DNA from: Xiphophorus maculatus
Lineage: Eukaryota > Chordata > Actinopteri > Cyprinodontiformes > Poeciliidae
NCBI RefSeq assembly: GCF_002775205.1
Contig: NC_036447.1
Span: forward strand, 23,170,501-23,234,500
Length of the DNA: 64,000 nt
Direction: 5' to 3'
Shown one piece after another: positions 24,139 to 36,900 of the stretch; within the stretch, counting starts at the first letter, position 1; the number at the start of each line of letters is the position of its first letter. The notes beneath the pieces are model-generated. The model made no database searches and was not told the origin of the DNA. It worked only from the letters and a program-made list of their open reading frames with translations. A program made the position numbers and the translations under genes.

Positions 24139-26649
24139 TAATAATAATTTTTATTATCAAAAATATAAAAGAATATACACTCATCTATTGAAAATTGGGT
24201 GATTATATTGGCTGTAGACACCTAACAATGCATATTAAATGTATTTATAATTCACATTAATGTATTTCTGTTTAAGGTTAAGCAAGGAAACAAGACTCAC
24301 ACCACTTAAATTAATGACTTAATTACATGGGTGAAGTATGGTTTCTATGCACAATAGATTTTTGTCCTCCCTTTAGGAAAGTTTGGGAAGCAAAGAGGTA
24401 ATGATGCCAGAAAACAGCTCAAATATTGGAAAGGAAGACAGTGCCTCAATGAACCAGCTGGAGCTGTAACCGGCTCCCAGGTACCGTCTGCCGCGGTAGA
24501 TCACTTTAAAGCTCAAACGTTGTTTATCTCCTTTGAACTGAGGTGAAATCAATCAAAACAGATGTTGCTAGCCTCATTGTTCACAGCTACATCAGGGGAC
24601 TCCTACCCAACACACACGGATGCCAACTCCTTATTGACCGCACATGAATAAAAGCAATAGAAGAACTGTTAAAGTCACAACTGATGGATTGGTTTTATCT
24701 GATGCTTGTGCCGCCCTTTTCTAATGCCGCCCTGGGAAACCACCCATATCACCAACTGAACTGAGGTTGTTTAACCCAAACACTTTGTCATATCAAAAGG
24801 CAATCAATACTTAATCATCTATCAGAATATCTTTTCTAAATAACTAGTCAAGGTTTGCTAAGTTTTTTTTTTTTTTTAGCTAAAACATTTAGCAGAAGAA
24901 AAACACCTTTACTTAAAAGATCATTTAGTTGGATATGTATTGAAAACCATCTAAGATGCATCGTGACAGCCTCATAGTTGCATCTGGATAATCTTAGGAG
25001 CACAGTACGTGGAATAGAAATATGCTACTTAATTATAAAACCACATATTCTGTTCATAGGTAACTTAAATCTACGTTTTTTTTGTATGTTTCTTAAAACC
25101 ACAATTTACCAACAGTTAAATTGGCGTAACTTTAACTGTTGCTGAGTAATTGTGCCAAAAATTAAGTGTTTTTTTCCCCAATCTGGACCCCATTATCCAA
25201 TCTTTTTAAATAAATAATAAGGGGGAAACGTTTGGGAAGCCATTGAGTGAGTAGGTTTTCCTCTGGAAGTTCAAAAAGGCAATTACAATCACTCCTCTCA
25301 GGATGAAAGCTATTGTGTTTTCTGCCAAGTTCAAATGCTTACAACTGTGTGCCACATTAAAGACTATGCTAGAAAAATCCCTGATTTGCCCAGAGTGCCT
25401 AAACGAAACCAGGTTTCTGTGAAGAAATGTTGCTCTCTGTGGCGCATTGACACCTTTCCAAAGCTGAATAACAACCAAGATAAATATTTTAGGTTTCAAT
25501 ACGTTTCAATAAGATTTGATGTGACAGCAGCCATAAAACAAAGGGATTCTTCTAGAAAACCTCTGCTGAACTCTTGAGAAGATGCTGGAGAAGGACTCAG
25601 AGAAGGGTAGCGGTTCATCTTTCAACACTGCAGCGCGCCAAAGTTTGGTTTCAGTTAACAGCGGAGAGTTTTCACACTTTAAGAAAACCGCAGAAGCACA
25701 ACATTTACAAAAGAAAACAAACAAAACTGCTGGTGAGATGTAAGAACAAGAACTACAAGCTCTCCATGTATAGCTTGGTTATAAGTACAACATACTCAAC
25801 TATACACATAAATGTAACTAGACAAAAATACACAAAAGGAGAGGAATGTAAAAACAACAGGACGCAATCATTAAAAAGACATTGAATGGAATTTAATGTA
25901 CATTAATATACAATTTTAAAATAATAAATACAAACATCAGTGCATGCATCCAGAGCTACAGACTCAACCTGACTGAACTTGGAAGAATCCACAGAGGAAA
26001 AATGGGTGAAGAAACAGCAATAGTGACACAGAAGAAGAACTAAGGAAGTGATTTCTTCCAACTAAGGTAAGTATAAGTGTGAATATTTATGAAAGACTGG
26101 ATTGGCAAGCTTATCATTTATGAGACACATATGTACATCTTTGAGGTAAAAAAAAAAATTCAAACTATTAAATGATATGTCTGTATTGTAACAAATTGTG
26201 CATACAGTGGCGCAGTATACTTGCCCTTGTTTTCTAGATTGTGCTTTTGCAAGGCAATGAAGTTGATCTAACTTATGGCTTGAATTGTGAAATCTGCCTG
26301 CGCTGCTTTACACATTTTTCACTGTTTTTCCAACATCCTCTGAGAGAAAGTTAAATCTCAACATGGAGTTATTTTTCTCCCCAAACTCCATACTGCCAAT
26401 GACTTCTCTGATGACATTCTGCAGCTGACGGGTGAAAGAATCCCCTCAGACATAACTTAATGCCGAGTGTGTTTTAGAACAACTGCTAAGCTATTCCCAC
26501 CACAACCAAAGAACTGAGCTGTCTACGTGAATGTGAATCATAAATAGATTAAATATGCATTGTTAGGTGACTACAGCCAATATAACCACCCAATTGTCAA
26601 TAGATGAGTGTATATTCTTTTGTACTTTTGGTAATAAAAATTATTATCA
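24139..26649. repeat. 2.5-kb stretch bounded by long inverted repeats
   Basis: The arm at 24139-24264 and the arm at about 26525-26649 are inverted copies, about 125 bp long, with visually estimated identity of 85%. Shared runs include AATAATTTTTATTA, AAGAATATACACTCATCTAT, GGTTATATTGGCTGTAG (one mismatch in the left arm) and CACCTAACAATGCATATT. The 2.26 kb between the arms has no recognisable transposase, and no target duplication is evident at the outer edges. It could be a non-autonomous DNA transposon with long terminal inverted repeats or an inverted segmental duplication. Confidence 0.7.
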
Positions 26650-27519
26650 GGCACGAGTTCAGTCTGATATGATCTATTAATGTCATCGTCTCTATCTGAA
26701 TCTGAACGAATGACAATACTAAGATTATACAGAGATTCCAAAGAAGTGATTAATGTTTGCTTTTATTAGTCTGATGAAAATCTAGAGCTGTTATAAAAAG
26801 ACTTTCTACAGATCATTAATTATTAGTGTTTTTATATGATCAAATTATAAGGTGCACAAAGCACATCCATCTTTTGTAGCTCTTTCAGAGGAATGTGGTT
26901 TTTAGTAAGTTGTGATACCTTTGTTGCTAAAAACATTCACACTTGTGAACTTTTCTTTTTAATTCTGCACTTTTATACAAACTTCATTCAGCAGATGTTG
27001 GACCTCGTTATTGGCTTTCATGACTCATAGCTTCAGTAAATACAGCAAATTTGTTATATAAGCAACTTAAGCGACTGGGTTTAAACATTGGTTTTGATGA
27101 CTAAAAGGTTTTCTTTTGTCCAAGTCAATATTAACTCAGCCGATTGGAGCAATCTGATGTGTTTTTGAGGAATTCAGATAAGATCTTGGGAGTTTCAGGT
27201 CAGACCCATTTGTTTGACACAGACAACACCCAGCTTTAAGTAGCATCTGGTACCAGTCGTTTATTTTTCTACAACAGCCTTTCTCTGGTGGGATTTTGTT
27301 TTTTGTGTTATACTGAAGACTGAAAAGACAAGCTCAAGGTAGCTTGTTGCTATGCAGTGGAAAGAATGAAAAGTAGGTTTAATGATTTTTAATTATTTTT
27401 CTACAAATAAATTTCTAATCATTACGTTATAGATGAGCTTTCATTGCAGTTAAAGTTGTAAAAGATTTTAATGTATGTCTCTAATAAAGTGTATTACAGT
27501 CCTTCTGCAAAAAACTGTC

Positions 27520-28070
27520 TCAGGGTGTGAAGTGAACTAAACACCAGTCCTGTTTAGTCCACTTTAAACAAACTCTTGTTTGTTTGCCTAGAAAGTTTGG
27601 TTCGTTTGTGGAGGTGTGAATGTGCAATCAAACTCTGATGCGGACCAAAAAAAACGAACTCTGGACCGTCTAAAAACCCAGGTCTCAATTCAGCTAAGTG
27701 AACTCTGTCGCTGCTTGAATGCATCTGTGAACGCCAAGCATACCGGGGACCGTTCCAAAAGCAGGAAGCAGACTGCAGCACAAAGCATTCTGGGTAAATA
27801 CAACCAAAACAAATGCAAGAGTCTAGGGAGAAATGGCTTGTGGTCTTTTACCAGAAACAAAAGAGAAATCCTAAAATCTGATGCCACTCCATTTTTGTTT
27901 CCATCTTGTGAAGAAGGAAGTTGAGCTCATGTCTTGTCCAGAGGTTTTTGTTTCATTTCCTTCAGTGGTTCTTGGTGCAGCGCCACCACAGGCGAGGAGG
28001 AGGAACAGGTTTTTCAAACACCTTAGGTCATTTGGCACAGTGCAGTGTGAAAGCAAACCACAGCAGCTGA
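27520..28070. repeat. MITE-like dispersed repeat, copy B
   Basis: The core (about 27598-28025) is the inverted counterpart of copy A in the hmox2 intron at 11745-12125. The outer sequence carries GTGTGAAGTGAACTAAACAC at the left and GTGCAGTGTGAAAGCAAACC at the right. These contain roughly inverted AGTGTGAA/TTCACTTCACAC words that may be the terminal repeats. No coding capacity. Confidence 0.6.
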
Positions 28071-30480
28071 AAAATTTAATTTCCCTTCAGGAGCATCAAT
28101 GACAGTAGGGAAACTAGCCCAAGTACATTTTTTAAAAGAAACTTTCTGTCATTTCAATGGAGTATTGATTCACAATCGCAAGTCTTGTATCTTCCCGTCA
28201 TCAGCACTGGTCTACAGCCATTATTTAAGCATATTTGTTGCTACAGAAACATTTACAGTACTGGTTGGAAGGGTTAGGACATCAGGTATTTAAGACCTTA
28301 TTTAGAAGTGTTATGTTGCCGAATGTTAGATGAAGATACCATCTTTGTATCCTAAAAATATCCCTGCCATACTCTGTACGACAGACTGGCGCTTGGAGCG
28401 TCTCCCACTGGGACTCCTGACTAAGAACAGCACACAGTCAACAAGCGTGTTGCCTTTTTGTCATACCAGGGCATATTGGAAAAGGACAGCAAGTGAGCCA
28501 GAGACAGTTCCTCCTCCCGATTCTCAGGCCTCGGCAGGTCTGTCTCAGAGGCAGGTTCCTGTGTTTGTGCCTGTTCCTGTCTCCCGCTGTCACACCGAGG
28601 CGCGTCGCCATTGTTTCCGCGCGAGCGCCGGAGGTCAGGGCTTCTCTCTCTCTCTCTCTTGCTGGGGCTGTTTCTCTGCCGACCACGCGGCCCAGCCAAG
28701 GGAGGGGAGCCTGGAGAAAGCAGAAGGCAAAGCTCCAAACAAAGCCTGCCGACGCCTAAACTCGAGAATGGAGTGTTGAGGTGTTGATTCTGGTAGTGCA
28801 TGTAATGCACTCAGCTCCCTCACACATGCACACGTCCACCTTTTGTTGTACTGGAAGGGGATTCCAGGTCTTCTTGTAAACATTGTGCAGGTAAACAGAC
28901 TCCCTGTCTGGCACATGGAGATTAGAGACAGGTCATTTTGCTCCTTTCTTTTTTCTTCTGAACGTTTTGCTTTGTTTTTCATACATTGAACCTTGGGTAT
29001 GAGCAGAAATAGGTACTTGGATGCTAAATTCTTTGCCCCAAAACAGAGGCAAACAAGAGAACCTGTAGCTTCTTTGGCAAAACATCTCATTTACTGAAGA
29101 CACACACTTTTATATTTCTGTGTCTCCACATAAATGGTTGGGACCAGATGGTCATTATTTCCCAAACATGGAACAAGCAATTGGGACTCAATGAAACTCA
29201 ATTACTCTAAATGCATTTTTAACAGTTACATAAAGAATACATAAAAATAGGCAGAATAAAGGGTTTCCTAACCAAACAGGGCACCGAAACGTAGGCCAGC
29301 CTCTGGGGCCTTTAAGGTGCCACGTCAAAAACAAGATGAATGCTTTTGGGTAAAAACCAGCTCAGATTTCTGATTAAGCACAGATTTCCGTATTCACTGC
29401 ATCTCGGCAGATTTGTTGGATTAAGAACGTCAAATGTATATGTATTGCAAAAATTGGGGGCAATTTACACATGAAATTACCATGATATTTGCTCTGGCAT
29501 ACAAGTCTGAAACATTCCTCGCCTTCCCAAAATAAACTGTTACTGTGTGGCAGCCGATAGGTCATGTCTTACTGTTTTTAAAGTAATTATCCTCATAACT
29601 GTGTTAATTGTGCATTAAGAGCTCAAGGTTGTTAAGCGTACTTTGCTCCATAGCTTCATTACAGAAGTAGCACTGAAACCTCTTGGTGAGAGAATACGTC
29701 AAACCTTTTATTTTAAACATTTGTTTGTCCAGCAACTTTCCACCGTACACATTTTGTTAAGGTTTAGCTCTCTGGCACCTTGTTAGACTCACATCTGGGA
29801 GTAACCGCAGATCCCTCTGTGTTAAGCATAGTGATGAAATCGGGGTAGTTGTAGCTGGGTTTTTTTTCTTTTTGAAAACCGCCTTAATTCTCTCTGGTTC
29901 TAAAGAAAAAACCTTCGTCACTCAGCACGGTTTCAATGAATCTGTCCATCCAGACCCAGAGTGAAACAAAAGTCTGACTGAAGTGCTGCCAAGATCATGC
30001 TATACTCACCACCCCGGCCCCCTCTCCTTCATTCTTTAAGCAGAATCAATTATTGCGGCAGATAGTTGCACCGATTATATTTCCTACTGCCAACTACCAC
30101 AGCGAGAGGAACATGCTCACGTACAAGTCGTAAGAGATTAAAGGTGACACTGATTCCAAAACGTTTCCTTTTCTATTAAACATTTTCAGCCAGAAAGATT
30201 TTCTTTCTTCTACAGACTTTCACATGATAGAGGGGCCAGAACAAATCCAATAATGCTGAAAGAAATCTGTACGTGAAGGAACACAATTGTTGGCACGAAT
30301 TCTGCACGGAACTTTATGTCTTGTGCGCATTGTTGCAGTGAAAGATGTGCATGATTGCAGAAACTTTAGGGTTAATATTTGTGTTTTACCAAGGCGGAGA
30401 AGACAATCATGATGAAGAGAATGACCAACATCCTGGCATGCAGCTCTGTTTGCTGCTAAAGGTGTGTAAAATATCAAAAT
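28071..30480. other. Intergenic DNA with a CpG-rich patch
   Basis: At about 28480-28780 there is a GC- and CpG-rich patch (for example GAGGCGCGTCGCCATTGTTT, CGCGCGAGCGCCGGAGG, then a CT run). Several overlapping frames are open there on both strands, as expected of GC-rich sequence; none shows domain-like composition. It could be an unannotated promoter or CpG island. The remainder is AT-rich unique sequence with no gene visible. Confidence 0.4.
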
Positions 30481-30489
30481 ATCTTTCTG

Positions 30490-31080
30490 TCACACATTTT
30501 GGAGCAAGAGTGATGCATCTCAATAAATTTGAATATTACTGAACAGTTTTATTTTTTTTTACAAAGTCAACACATTATATAGATAAATTACATTGAGACT
30601 GAATTGTGACATTTAAATAGAGTATTACATCACACCAATACACCCAACATCTCCCCCACCCAAAAAAGAAAAAAAATTTTGCTTCATAAAATGCTTAAAA
30701 GTTATTATTTTCAAATAATTTTAATTTGAGAAGTGAGTCTAATCAGAAAACATCACTCTGATTTATTGAATATGACTGTACACAGTTTCGAAAGTACGTT
30801 TTCAATTTTATCAGAATGATTCTGGGTAATGTTCGGAGCAACCCATTCAGAGTCATGACTTGAATCTGGTGGGGAATCTGTGGAGGGAGACAAATATTAG
30901 GGTGATGGTAAAGAGGCCCTCCATTCTCACTGCCAAAGATAAATTATTAAATTACCAGAACAGATTGATCACTTGTTATAGGAAAAGTCTGGCAACAATG
31001 ACCCATCTCCTTTTAAATCCGGTCCTAATAATGCGTGCATCCAAACTTCTAATCAGACCTAAATGAATGATAAGAATTGT
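30490..31080 (+). mobile_element. Tc1/mariner transposase C-terminal remnant
   Basis: The plus strand at 30845-30920 translates as DLNLVGNLWRETNIRVMVKR then PSILT, matching the C-terminal DLNPIENLWRELKIRV region around the last catalytic acidic residue of Tc1 transposases. The Glu of the usual IENLW is Gly here (VGNLW), so it is catalytically dead. At the left, GATGCATCTCAATAAATTTG resembles another known fish Tc1-type terminal sequence. Frames are otherwise broken. Confidence 0.7.
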
Positions 31081-32274
31081 TTCCAGTATCTATAAGACAC
31101 ATAAATAGAGCAATCCCCTGTAGGGTTTCATATGATAATCTCCCTGAACATTATTCAGCATTGTTATAATAATATTTTTCCACTTTGATGGTAAAAATCC
31201 AGACTGAATCACATACATTTCTAATTTCACCCCCTCTGAGCTCCGAGAGCCCCTACCGTCCAACATCAGCCCCATTCTTCTAGATTCACCAGCACTCCTT
31301 TCGTTAAAGCTTTGGGTTCAGCCAAGTTTCAAAATGCAACGATAAACTATCTTAGAAAGTGCAAAGCGTTAATGGCGGCAGATGAATGGGCCGTGAAATG
31401 TTAGGCAATCCACGGAGTTAAGAGGTGTACACGATGTTCACTTTGGAGCAATCATATACCCACTCAGTCCTCTTTCCATTCTCCCTGATATTACCCTCAG
31501 TGCAAACAGTGAGCATAAACATCCTTTATTTGGCTCCTCATCTCATTTTCTTTATGTGCAGTGTGACCCAGCTTTTCTCCCGTGGCGTTATTTGCTCAGC
31601 TGGCAGCAGAAGTCTGAACTTTCCTGACTGCGTTAACCTTCAGCGTCCCTGCTGGCTTCATGCGTTACGCTGACTGACGCCTGAAAAGACATTTCCAGCC
31701 TTCACCTAAGTGTTTTGCATACATAAACATATTATACCGCAGCGGTCATAAAAAGCTAAAAACACGACAGAAAACTCTGCATGGGATGCAGACATCTTCT
31801 ACATTTAATCTAGGCCCATTTGGCAGAGGTCAGGAAGTGTCTGCGCTTCGCTCTCGTCAACTGCAAGTAGCAAAGTCCTGCAAGGCTTCACTCAGGCCGT
31901 GAAATCCCACATTTTCCGGCTCAGATCAAGTTCTTAGCTAATGGCTTGTGTCATCTGGTCCTGATGAAGAAAGGAAACACGCGGCGAGCCTCGCGTAAAG
32001 CCTTGTGATTTCACTGTTCACGGCCCGCGCTGGTTTGTCCAAACAGAGGCAGAGTGTCTGCGACAGATTCCAGCCATGATAAAGAGCTCTGTTGACATTA
32101 TGAGCTTAAAAATCTCAAAGCAGACACGAGCTGCAGTGCCTCATCTTTATGAAGAGGTAATGAATGGGAATTTAGGTGAAAGATAAACACAGGTGTAGAG
32201 GATTTGACAGCTTTTATTACATGCAAGCATAGTTGAAAGGGGCCAGAAACATCGCTGCTGGTGGAAAACCGCAT
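31081..32274. other. Intergenic DNA without a recognised gene
   Basis: Unique, moderately GC-rich sequence, notably about 31560-32110. No exon or repeat was recognised; possible regulatory DNA. Confidence 0.35.
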
Positions 32275-32960
32275 TAGGGCTGTAACGATTCATCGAATAA
32301 TTCGAGTAACTCGATTTCTGCCTCCGCCTCAGGCTTCGTGAAATTATGTTTTACTAATTTAGCATGCTGTGTTTGAGCCAGGCGATTTCTTTTCTTTTGT
32401 GCCAGTGAGTTGTTGACGCGGGCAGAAAGAAGCGCCACCGAGATAGACTCAGCTCAGAGCTAAACGGAGTTTCACAATAGCACATCCTCGATGCTGTTAC
32501 AGCTCAGCGGGGGGGAAAAAACTGAGTTTAGATCAGGCTTTAAAAAGAAAATCCACCTCGACCAAGCTCATAAACATTGTGTGTGAGTCCTAGCCAGTCC
32601 AACTAATTACTCTGGAGGCACGAGGCCGAAGTCAAACACATAATATCTTAAAGTACCCGTTTAAAACACTTCCAGACCTCTGACTTTGCTCTCTGCAGGC
32701 TTATTAGTGTAACTTTTACTTGCTTATCAAGAAGAGTAATTATGTGAATAAAATAATAGAAATAGATTAGAAGTATAAGCTTTTTTTCATACTTTAAACT
32801 TGACACTGAATCGCTTTTATTAAGAAAAAGGAACTGAATTGCTTACTAGCATTTTCTCCGTCATATATTTCTGTTACTAGCTTAAGTAGCTACTACAGAA
32901 GGGGATTTTTTTCTTATTCAATTGGTTGATTAATCATTAGAATAATCAATATATTATGGG
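32275..32960. mobile_element. Probable non-autonomous hAT element
   Basis: The left end TAGGGCTGTAACGATTCATC, followed by GAATAATTCGAGTAACTCGA, has the form typical of fish hAT-type ends. Near 32930-32960 the words GGTTGATTAATCATTAG and AATAATC look like the degraded inverted counterpart. The interior has no transposase. The right boundary is uncertain. Confidence 0.45.
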
Positions 32961-34877
32961 ATTACTAAAGTAATAACCCACCACAAGGACTTACATCAGC
33001 TTAATTAGAGAAAAATGCATATTAAATAAATGATGGCTCTCTTATCCAGGCATTCATTATTCACAAAGACAATATTTCACAATTCAGAGCGAAACAATCC
33101 CACATTAAAGCTCAGACTTAATTTTTAGCAGCTGATCTATGTCCAGACTGGACTCTGTGATGGGGGTTCTGGACGTGACGTTTCTGCTGCCTGTGGGTTT
33201 TAGCCTTTGTTTGACTAAAGTGGAGTTTTTACACGGACAGCCGGGTGCAGCCGCTCCTGAGGGACACATGGGAACAAAAGCTGCTGTGTGGCGGAGCTTT
33301 TCATGTGAACCTCGCTGTTTTAGGTCCAGCGAACAGAACAGCTTGCGATACTTGAAACATTTTACTGCTCCAGATTTCTCAAAACCTCAAAAAGTTAGTC
33401 CCATTTTGGTTTTTCAGTCATTTGAAAGCTATTTCAACTGCACTATAGCCTCAGTTAAAAACGCTACTGGTTGTGAATTTGGCTTCCCAAATGCAAAGCC
33501 GTCAAACTGAGTTACAGCTGTGCTAACTGTCACGGGTTGCATCACAGCTCTGGTGAAAAGAAAAGAAAAGAAAAGAAAAAAAAAAGAGTTTGTTTTCACG
33601 AATAAGCAGAACGGTTTCAGAGCCTGTTGTTTTCAATTAGTACCCGAGCCAGCCGCCTGTGCAACAAGCAAAAGTTCAAGACTAGTTCAGCAAACCAAAG
33701 CACTCCTCTTGTTATCTGGTTTCAGTCTCAAATACTGATCGCGCCATACATCTGTAGGTCAGTATGATTTATAAAGTAATATCAATTGCTTCTTTATCAG
33801 CAGTTCTAGTAGTTTTTGGCTTGCTTTGGAAACCTACACTGGTCCAGCTTGCATAAAATGTAAGTGAGACAGACACTGAATTAGGAAACTTTAATACATG
33901 ACGATGACACCACAGTTATTACTGATGATGTTGCAGCCAAGAAAAACCTGGGCTTTATTCAAATTGGACGGCATTTATTAAGACAAATGCACTGATCTCA
34001 TACTGATTATGTCAAGATCGTTGGGTGTTTGTACTTTGGGTTTCTCTTGTCCTTGTGTTTTAATAATTTCCTTGTGGATTATTTATGTTCAGCGGGTCTC
34101 TTTTACCAGAAGATCCCGGAGAAGAATGTCTGACTATCAGTTTCTGCTCAAGCTCACCTGAGTTACACAACACAGATCTGAGCCAGAGCAGCGAGTCCAC
34201 ATGCAAATTGAAAACAACATAAAATAAGCTTAAAGGAGAACTGAAGAGTGTTTTTAAACCACTCTGGTGTTTTTGAAATATTTTTTGACCCCTGTCCCGC
34301 AATATGTGACAACTGGTGGTGGAACATGGGTGCCACACGGTTGCAATTAAGTTTTCGAACCAGCCAGAAAATTTTACTGGAGTTTATATTTTCAGCTTCC
34401 CTAAAGGTAAAAACTGTGTCCGGCTTGGATGAGTAAGTTGCAAGACCAAAAAATAACTATCCAAAACTAATTTAAAAAAAAAAAGCACATGGAGAGGAGG
34501 ACGTTGCCACAGACGAGACCAAACTTATCTGAAGCGAGAACGGCGCTCATGTCATCCAGGTATGTGCTGCACATAATTACCAAAGCAGAAATTCCTACTA
34601 ATGCACCAAATCCAGAAATCGTGCGCTAGAAATGGTTCTCGCAATTCCACGTTCGTTCCCAACTCAGTCTGAATCAAAATCAAATCTGAGGAAGTTCTCA
34701 CTGGATTCTGGATCTCCAGCTGCTAGTTCAGGTTCACACTGATAGGATTCTCTATCTTTTACTCCAATAAAGTCTTCCTGCATTTCTTTGTTTAAAAGAA
34801 ATGACTCCCCCCCACTTTCACTAACAAACAGATGGACAGTAATGTCATTTTAGTGGCTGGCAAGTCATGCACCAAGG
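32961..34877. other. Intergenic DNA without a recognised gene
   Basis: A plus-strand open frame at 33139-33510 (123 codons) is one of the longer ones but shows no recognised domain. An AAAGA pentanucleotide run lies at 33556-33581. No exon can be supported. Confidence 0.35.
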
Positions 34878-34885
34878 ATGTAGAG

Positions 34886-35098
34886 CAGCGTTTCCCAATT
34901 CCAGTCCTCAGGCCCCCCTGCTCTGCATGTTTTAGATGTGCCTCTATTCCAGAGCAGCTGATTCAAATGATTGCATGACCATCAAGTGCTGCAGAAACCT
35001 GTTAATCATCCATATATTCAATCCAGGTGTGTAGCAGAAGGGAAACACCTAAAACATGCAGGGCAGGGAGGCCTGAGGACCGGAATTGGGAAACACTG
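34886..35098. mobile_element. 213-bp hAT-like MITE with target duplication
   Basis: The left end CAGCGTTTCCCAATTCCAGT and the complement of the right end CAGTGTTTCCCAATTCCGGT are inverted. The arms continue with CCTCAGGCCCCCCTGC versus CCTCAGGCCTCCCTGC and TGCATGTTTTAGATGTG versus TGCATGTTTTAGGTGTT. The flanks are ATGTAGAG (34878-34885) and CTGTAGAG (35099-35106), a 7/8 match to an 8-bp target duplication. No coding capacity. Confidence 0.9.
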
Positions 35099-35106
35099 CT
35101 GTAGAG

Positions 35107-36230
35107 GATAATAACTCCCCACCCTCAAAAAAATTATCCTACTTTGGCATCTATTGACAAATGGGTTATTTGGTATTTCACCAAATAATACACAATATTT
35201 TGAGATTTGATTTCGGTTCTCCTTTAAGTCCTTTGTGATGCTGTTGTGTGGCCTGGATGCACAAAAAGCCTCCAATAAAGAATAAACTGATAACAAAAAT
35301 TGAGTGTTTTTTTTTTTTTTATCACATTAACTTGAATCAAAATAAAACAAATGATCAAACAAGAATAATTAAAGTGCATGAAGTCAACATCAGCATCAGT
35401 TTGTGAAAGAGTGAGTGTGCAAGTGTGTTAGGTAACACATTAAAAAGCCAAAACATTTCCAAAAATCCAGGACTATCCGCAATGAGGGGCAGCCGAGAAT
35501 ACAGCTAAAAAGACTGGGAACGCTGGGACCAAAAAAGACTGGGAACGCTGGGACTGGATGTTCCTGTCAGCAGCCAATCCTTCACCTGAAAGGCGAAGGA
35601 GCAGGAAGGTTTGGATAAGATTTTACTGTTGATAATTGAAATCATGTTTCGAAAACCGATTTGTGTTTAGTCTATCAGATATTAAATGTGTTTATTATTC
35701 TGATGCATTAAAGTGTGAAAAAAACAAAAAAGGAGGAATCTGTCAGCATTTAAAAAAAACATGATACATTTTAAAAAGGTAATTCTGACATGGTTGACAG
35801 AGGAAGTTTAAAATTTACGCAACAGAATAAATTGCTGAGAAAAGACGTCTGTCTGTATACCAATATAGATCCCTGAGAATCTGCTCAGATCTGGTTCACA
35901 AAACTATTTAAGGAACCTCCTGTGGAGGAAAAATAACACTCTATCATAGAGAAAAAAATTGTTCTGCAGCTATCGTGTAACCGTTTTTAAAACAATACGG
36001 TAAAGGAATTTGAGTAAACATTTATCTTGTTTGGTTTAGCAACGATAAAGCAGTTTATCATGACTATCTGTTGAAATGCGCTGTAAGGAGAGGGCGTACT
36101 TACTTTGGCACAAATTAGCATTCAGCAAATTGTGTGGTTTGTTTGAAAGGCACTTTGTTTAGTTGCCAAGTACGCCCCCACGCAAACAACAACATTCTGG
36201 CGGGAGGGGGGAAGGAATTATTTTCATCAG
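35107..36230. other. Intergenic DNA without a recognised gene
   Basis: AT-rich. Contains a 25-bp-period duplication at 35507-35554 (AAAAAGACTGGGAACGCTGG twice). No exon is visible. Confidence 0.4.

Positions 36231-36231
<1 letters not shown>

Positions 36232-36297
<66 letters not shown>
36232..36297. repeat. (ATT)22 microsatellite
   Basis: Pure ATT repeat of about 66 bp. It produces artificial poly-Leu, poly-Ile and poly-Asn frames that are not genes. Confidence 0.98.
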
Positions 36298-36339
36298 TTC
36301 ACACACGGTTCTTCAGAAAACCTGAGAAACATTCACACC

Positions 36340-36900
36340 TCCAGAATGTTTTCATATTTTGCCATCCTACAACACCCTAAAGCAACGGATGTCAGTGAAT
36401 TTTACTGGGTTGTTATTTAATAGACCAGCATCAAGTGGTCTATTATAATTGTGAAGCGGAAGAAAATAAAAAAAAACAAGGTTTTCAAATGTTTACATAT
36501 AAAAAAGTGTGATGAATTGCGAACAACCTTTTGCTTAGAATGTTGTTTTAAAACCCAACCCTGATTTGAACTGTAAACTTCTCCTCTACTTTCTTTGTTT
36601 TTCATGCTAATGTTTTCCAGCAAACCTCTGAGACCTTCACAAAACTGCTGAATCTACATGGACATGAAATTACTCTCAGGGTACTCCAACTAAAGGCACT
36701 CATTCGACCACCTCTAAAGACAGTTGTGGCATTTTATTTGTCAGTCAGGGGATGCAAAAGCAAACCACATTCAGACTTTCATTAAATAGATGAATAAATT
36801 AGGCACCCTAAATATTGGGTGACAACATAAATGTCCAATAAAATGCACTGAAGTTTACTACTTCAGGAATCAGGAAATGAAAAGGACACACATGGAGGAA
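36340..36900. mobile_element. Internally deleted Tc1-type element remnant
   Basis: The start (TTTTGCCATCCTACAAC, GAATTTTACTGGGTTGTTAT, AATTGTGAAGCGGAAG) follows the same order as the start of the larger Tc1 remnant at 44815. From about 36628 (ACCTTCACAAAACTGCTGAA, GACATGAAATTAC) it follows the 3' end of that family, so the transposase-coding middle is missing. Family order is recalled, not computed. Confidence 0.5.

Noticed and set aside
28330..28810. Overlapping 129-149 codon frames on both strands
   Set aside because: GC-rich sequence is open in many frames by chance; none shows a recognisable motif or a dominant coding signal.
33139..33510. 123-codon plus-strand frame
   Set aside because: No domain, no splice context and no similarity that I can recall; probably chance.
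36115..36420. Poly-Leu, poly-Ile and poly-Asn reading frames
   Set aside because: They are translations of the (ATT)22 microsatellite, not genes. The same applies to the poly-Leu frame at 38461-38679.
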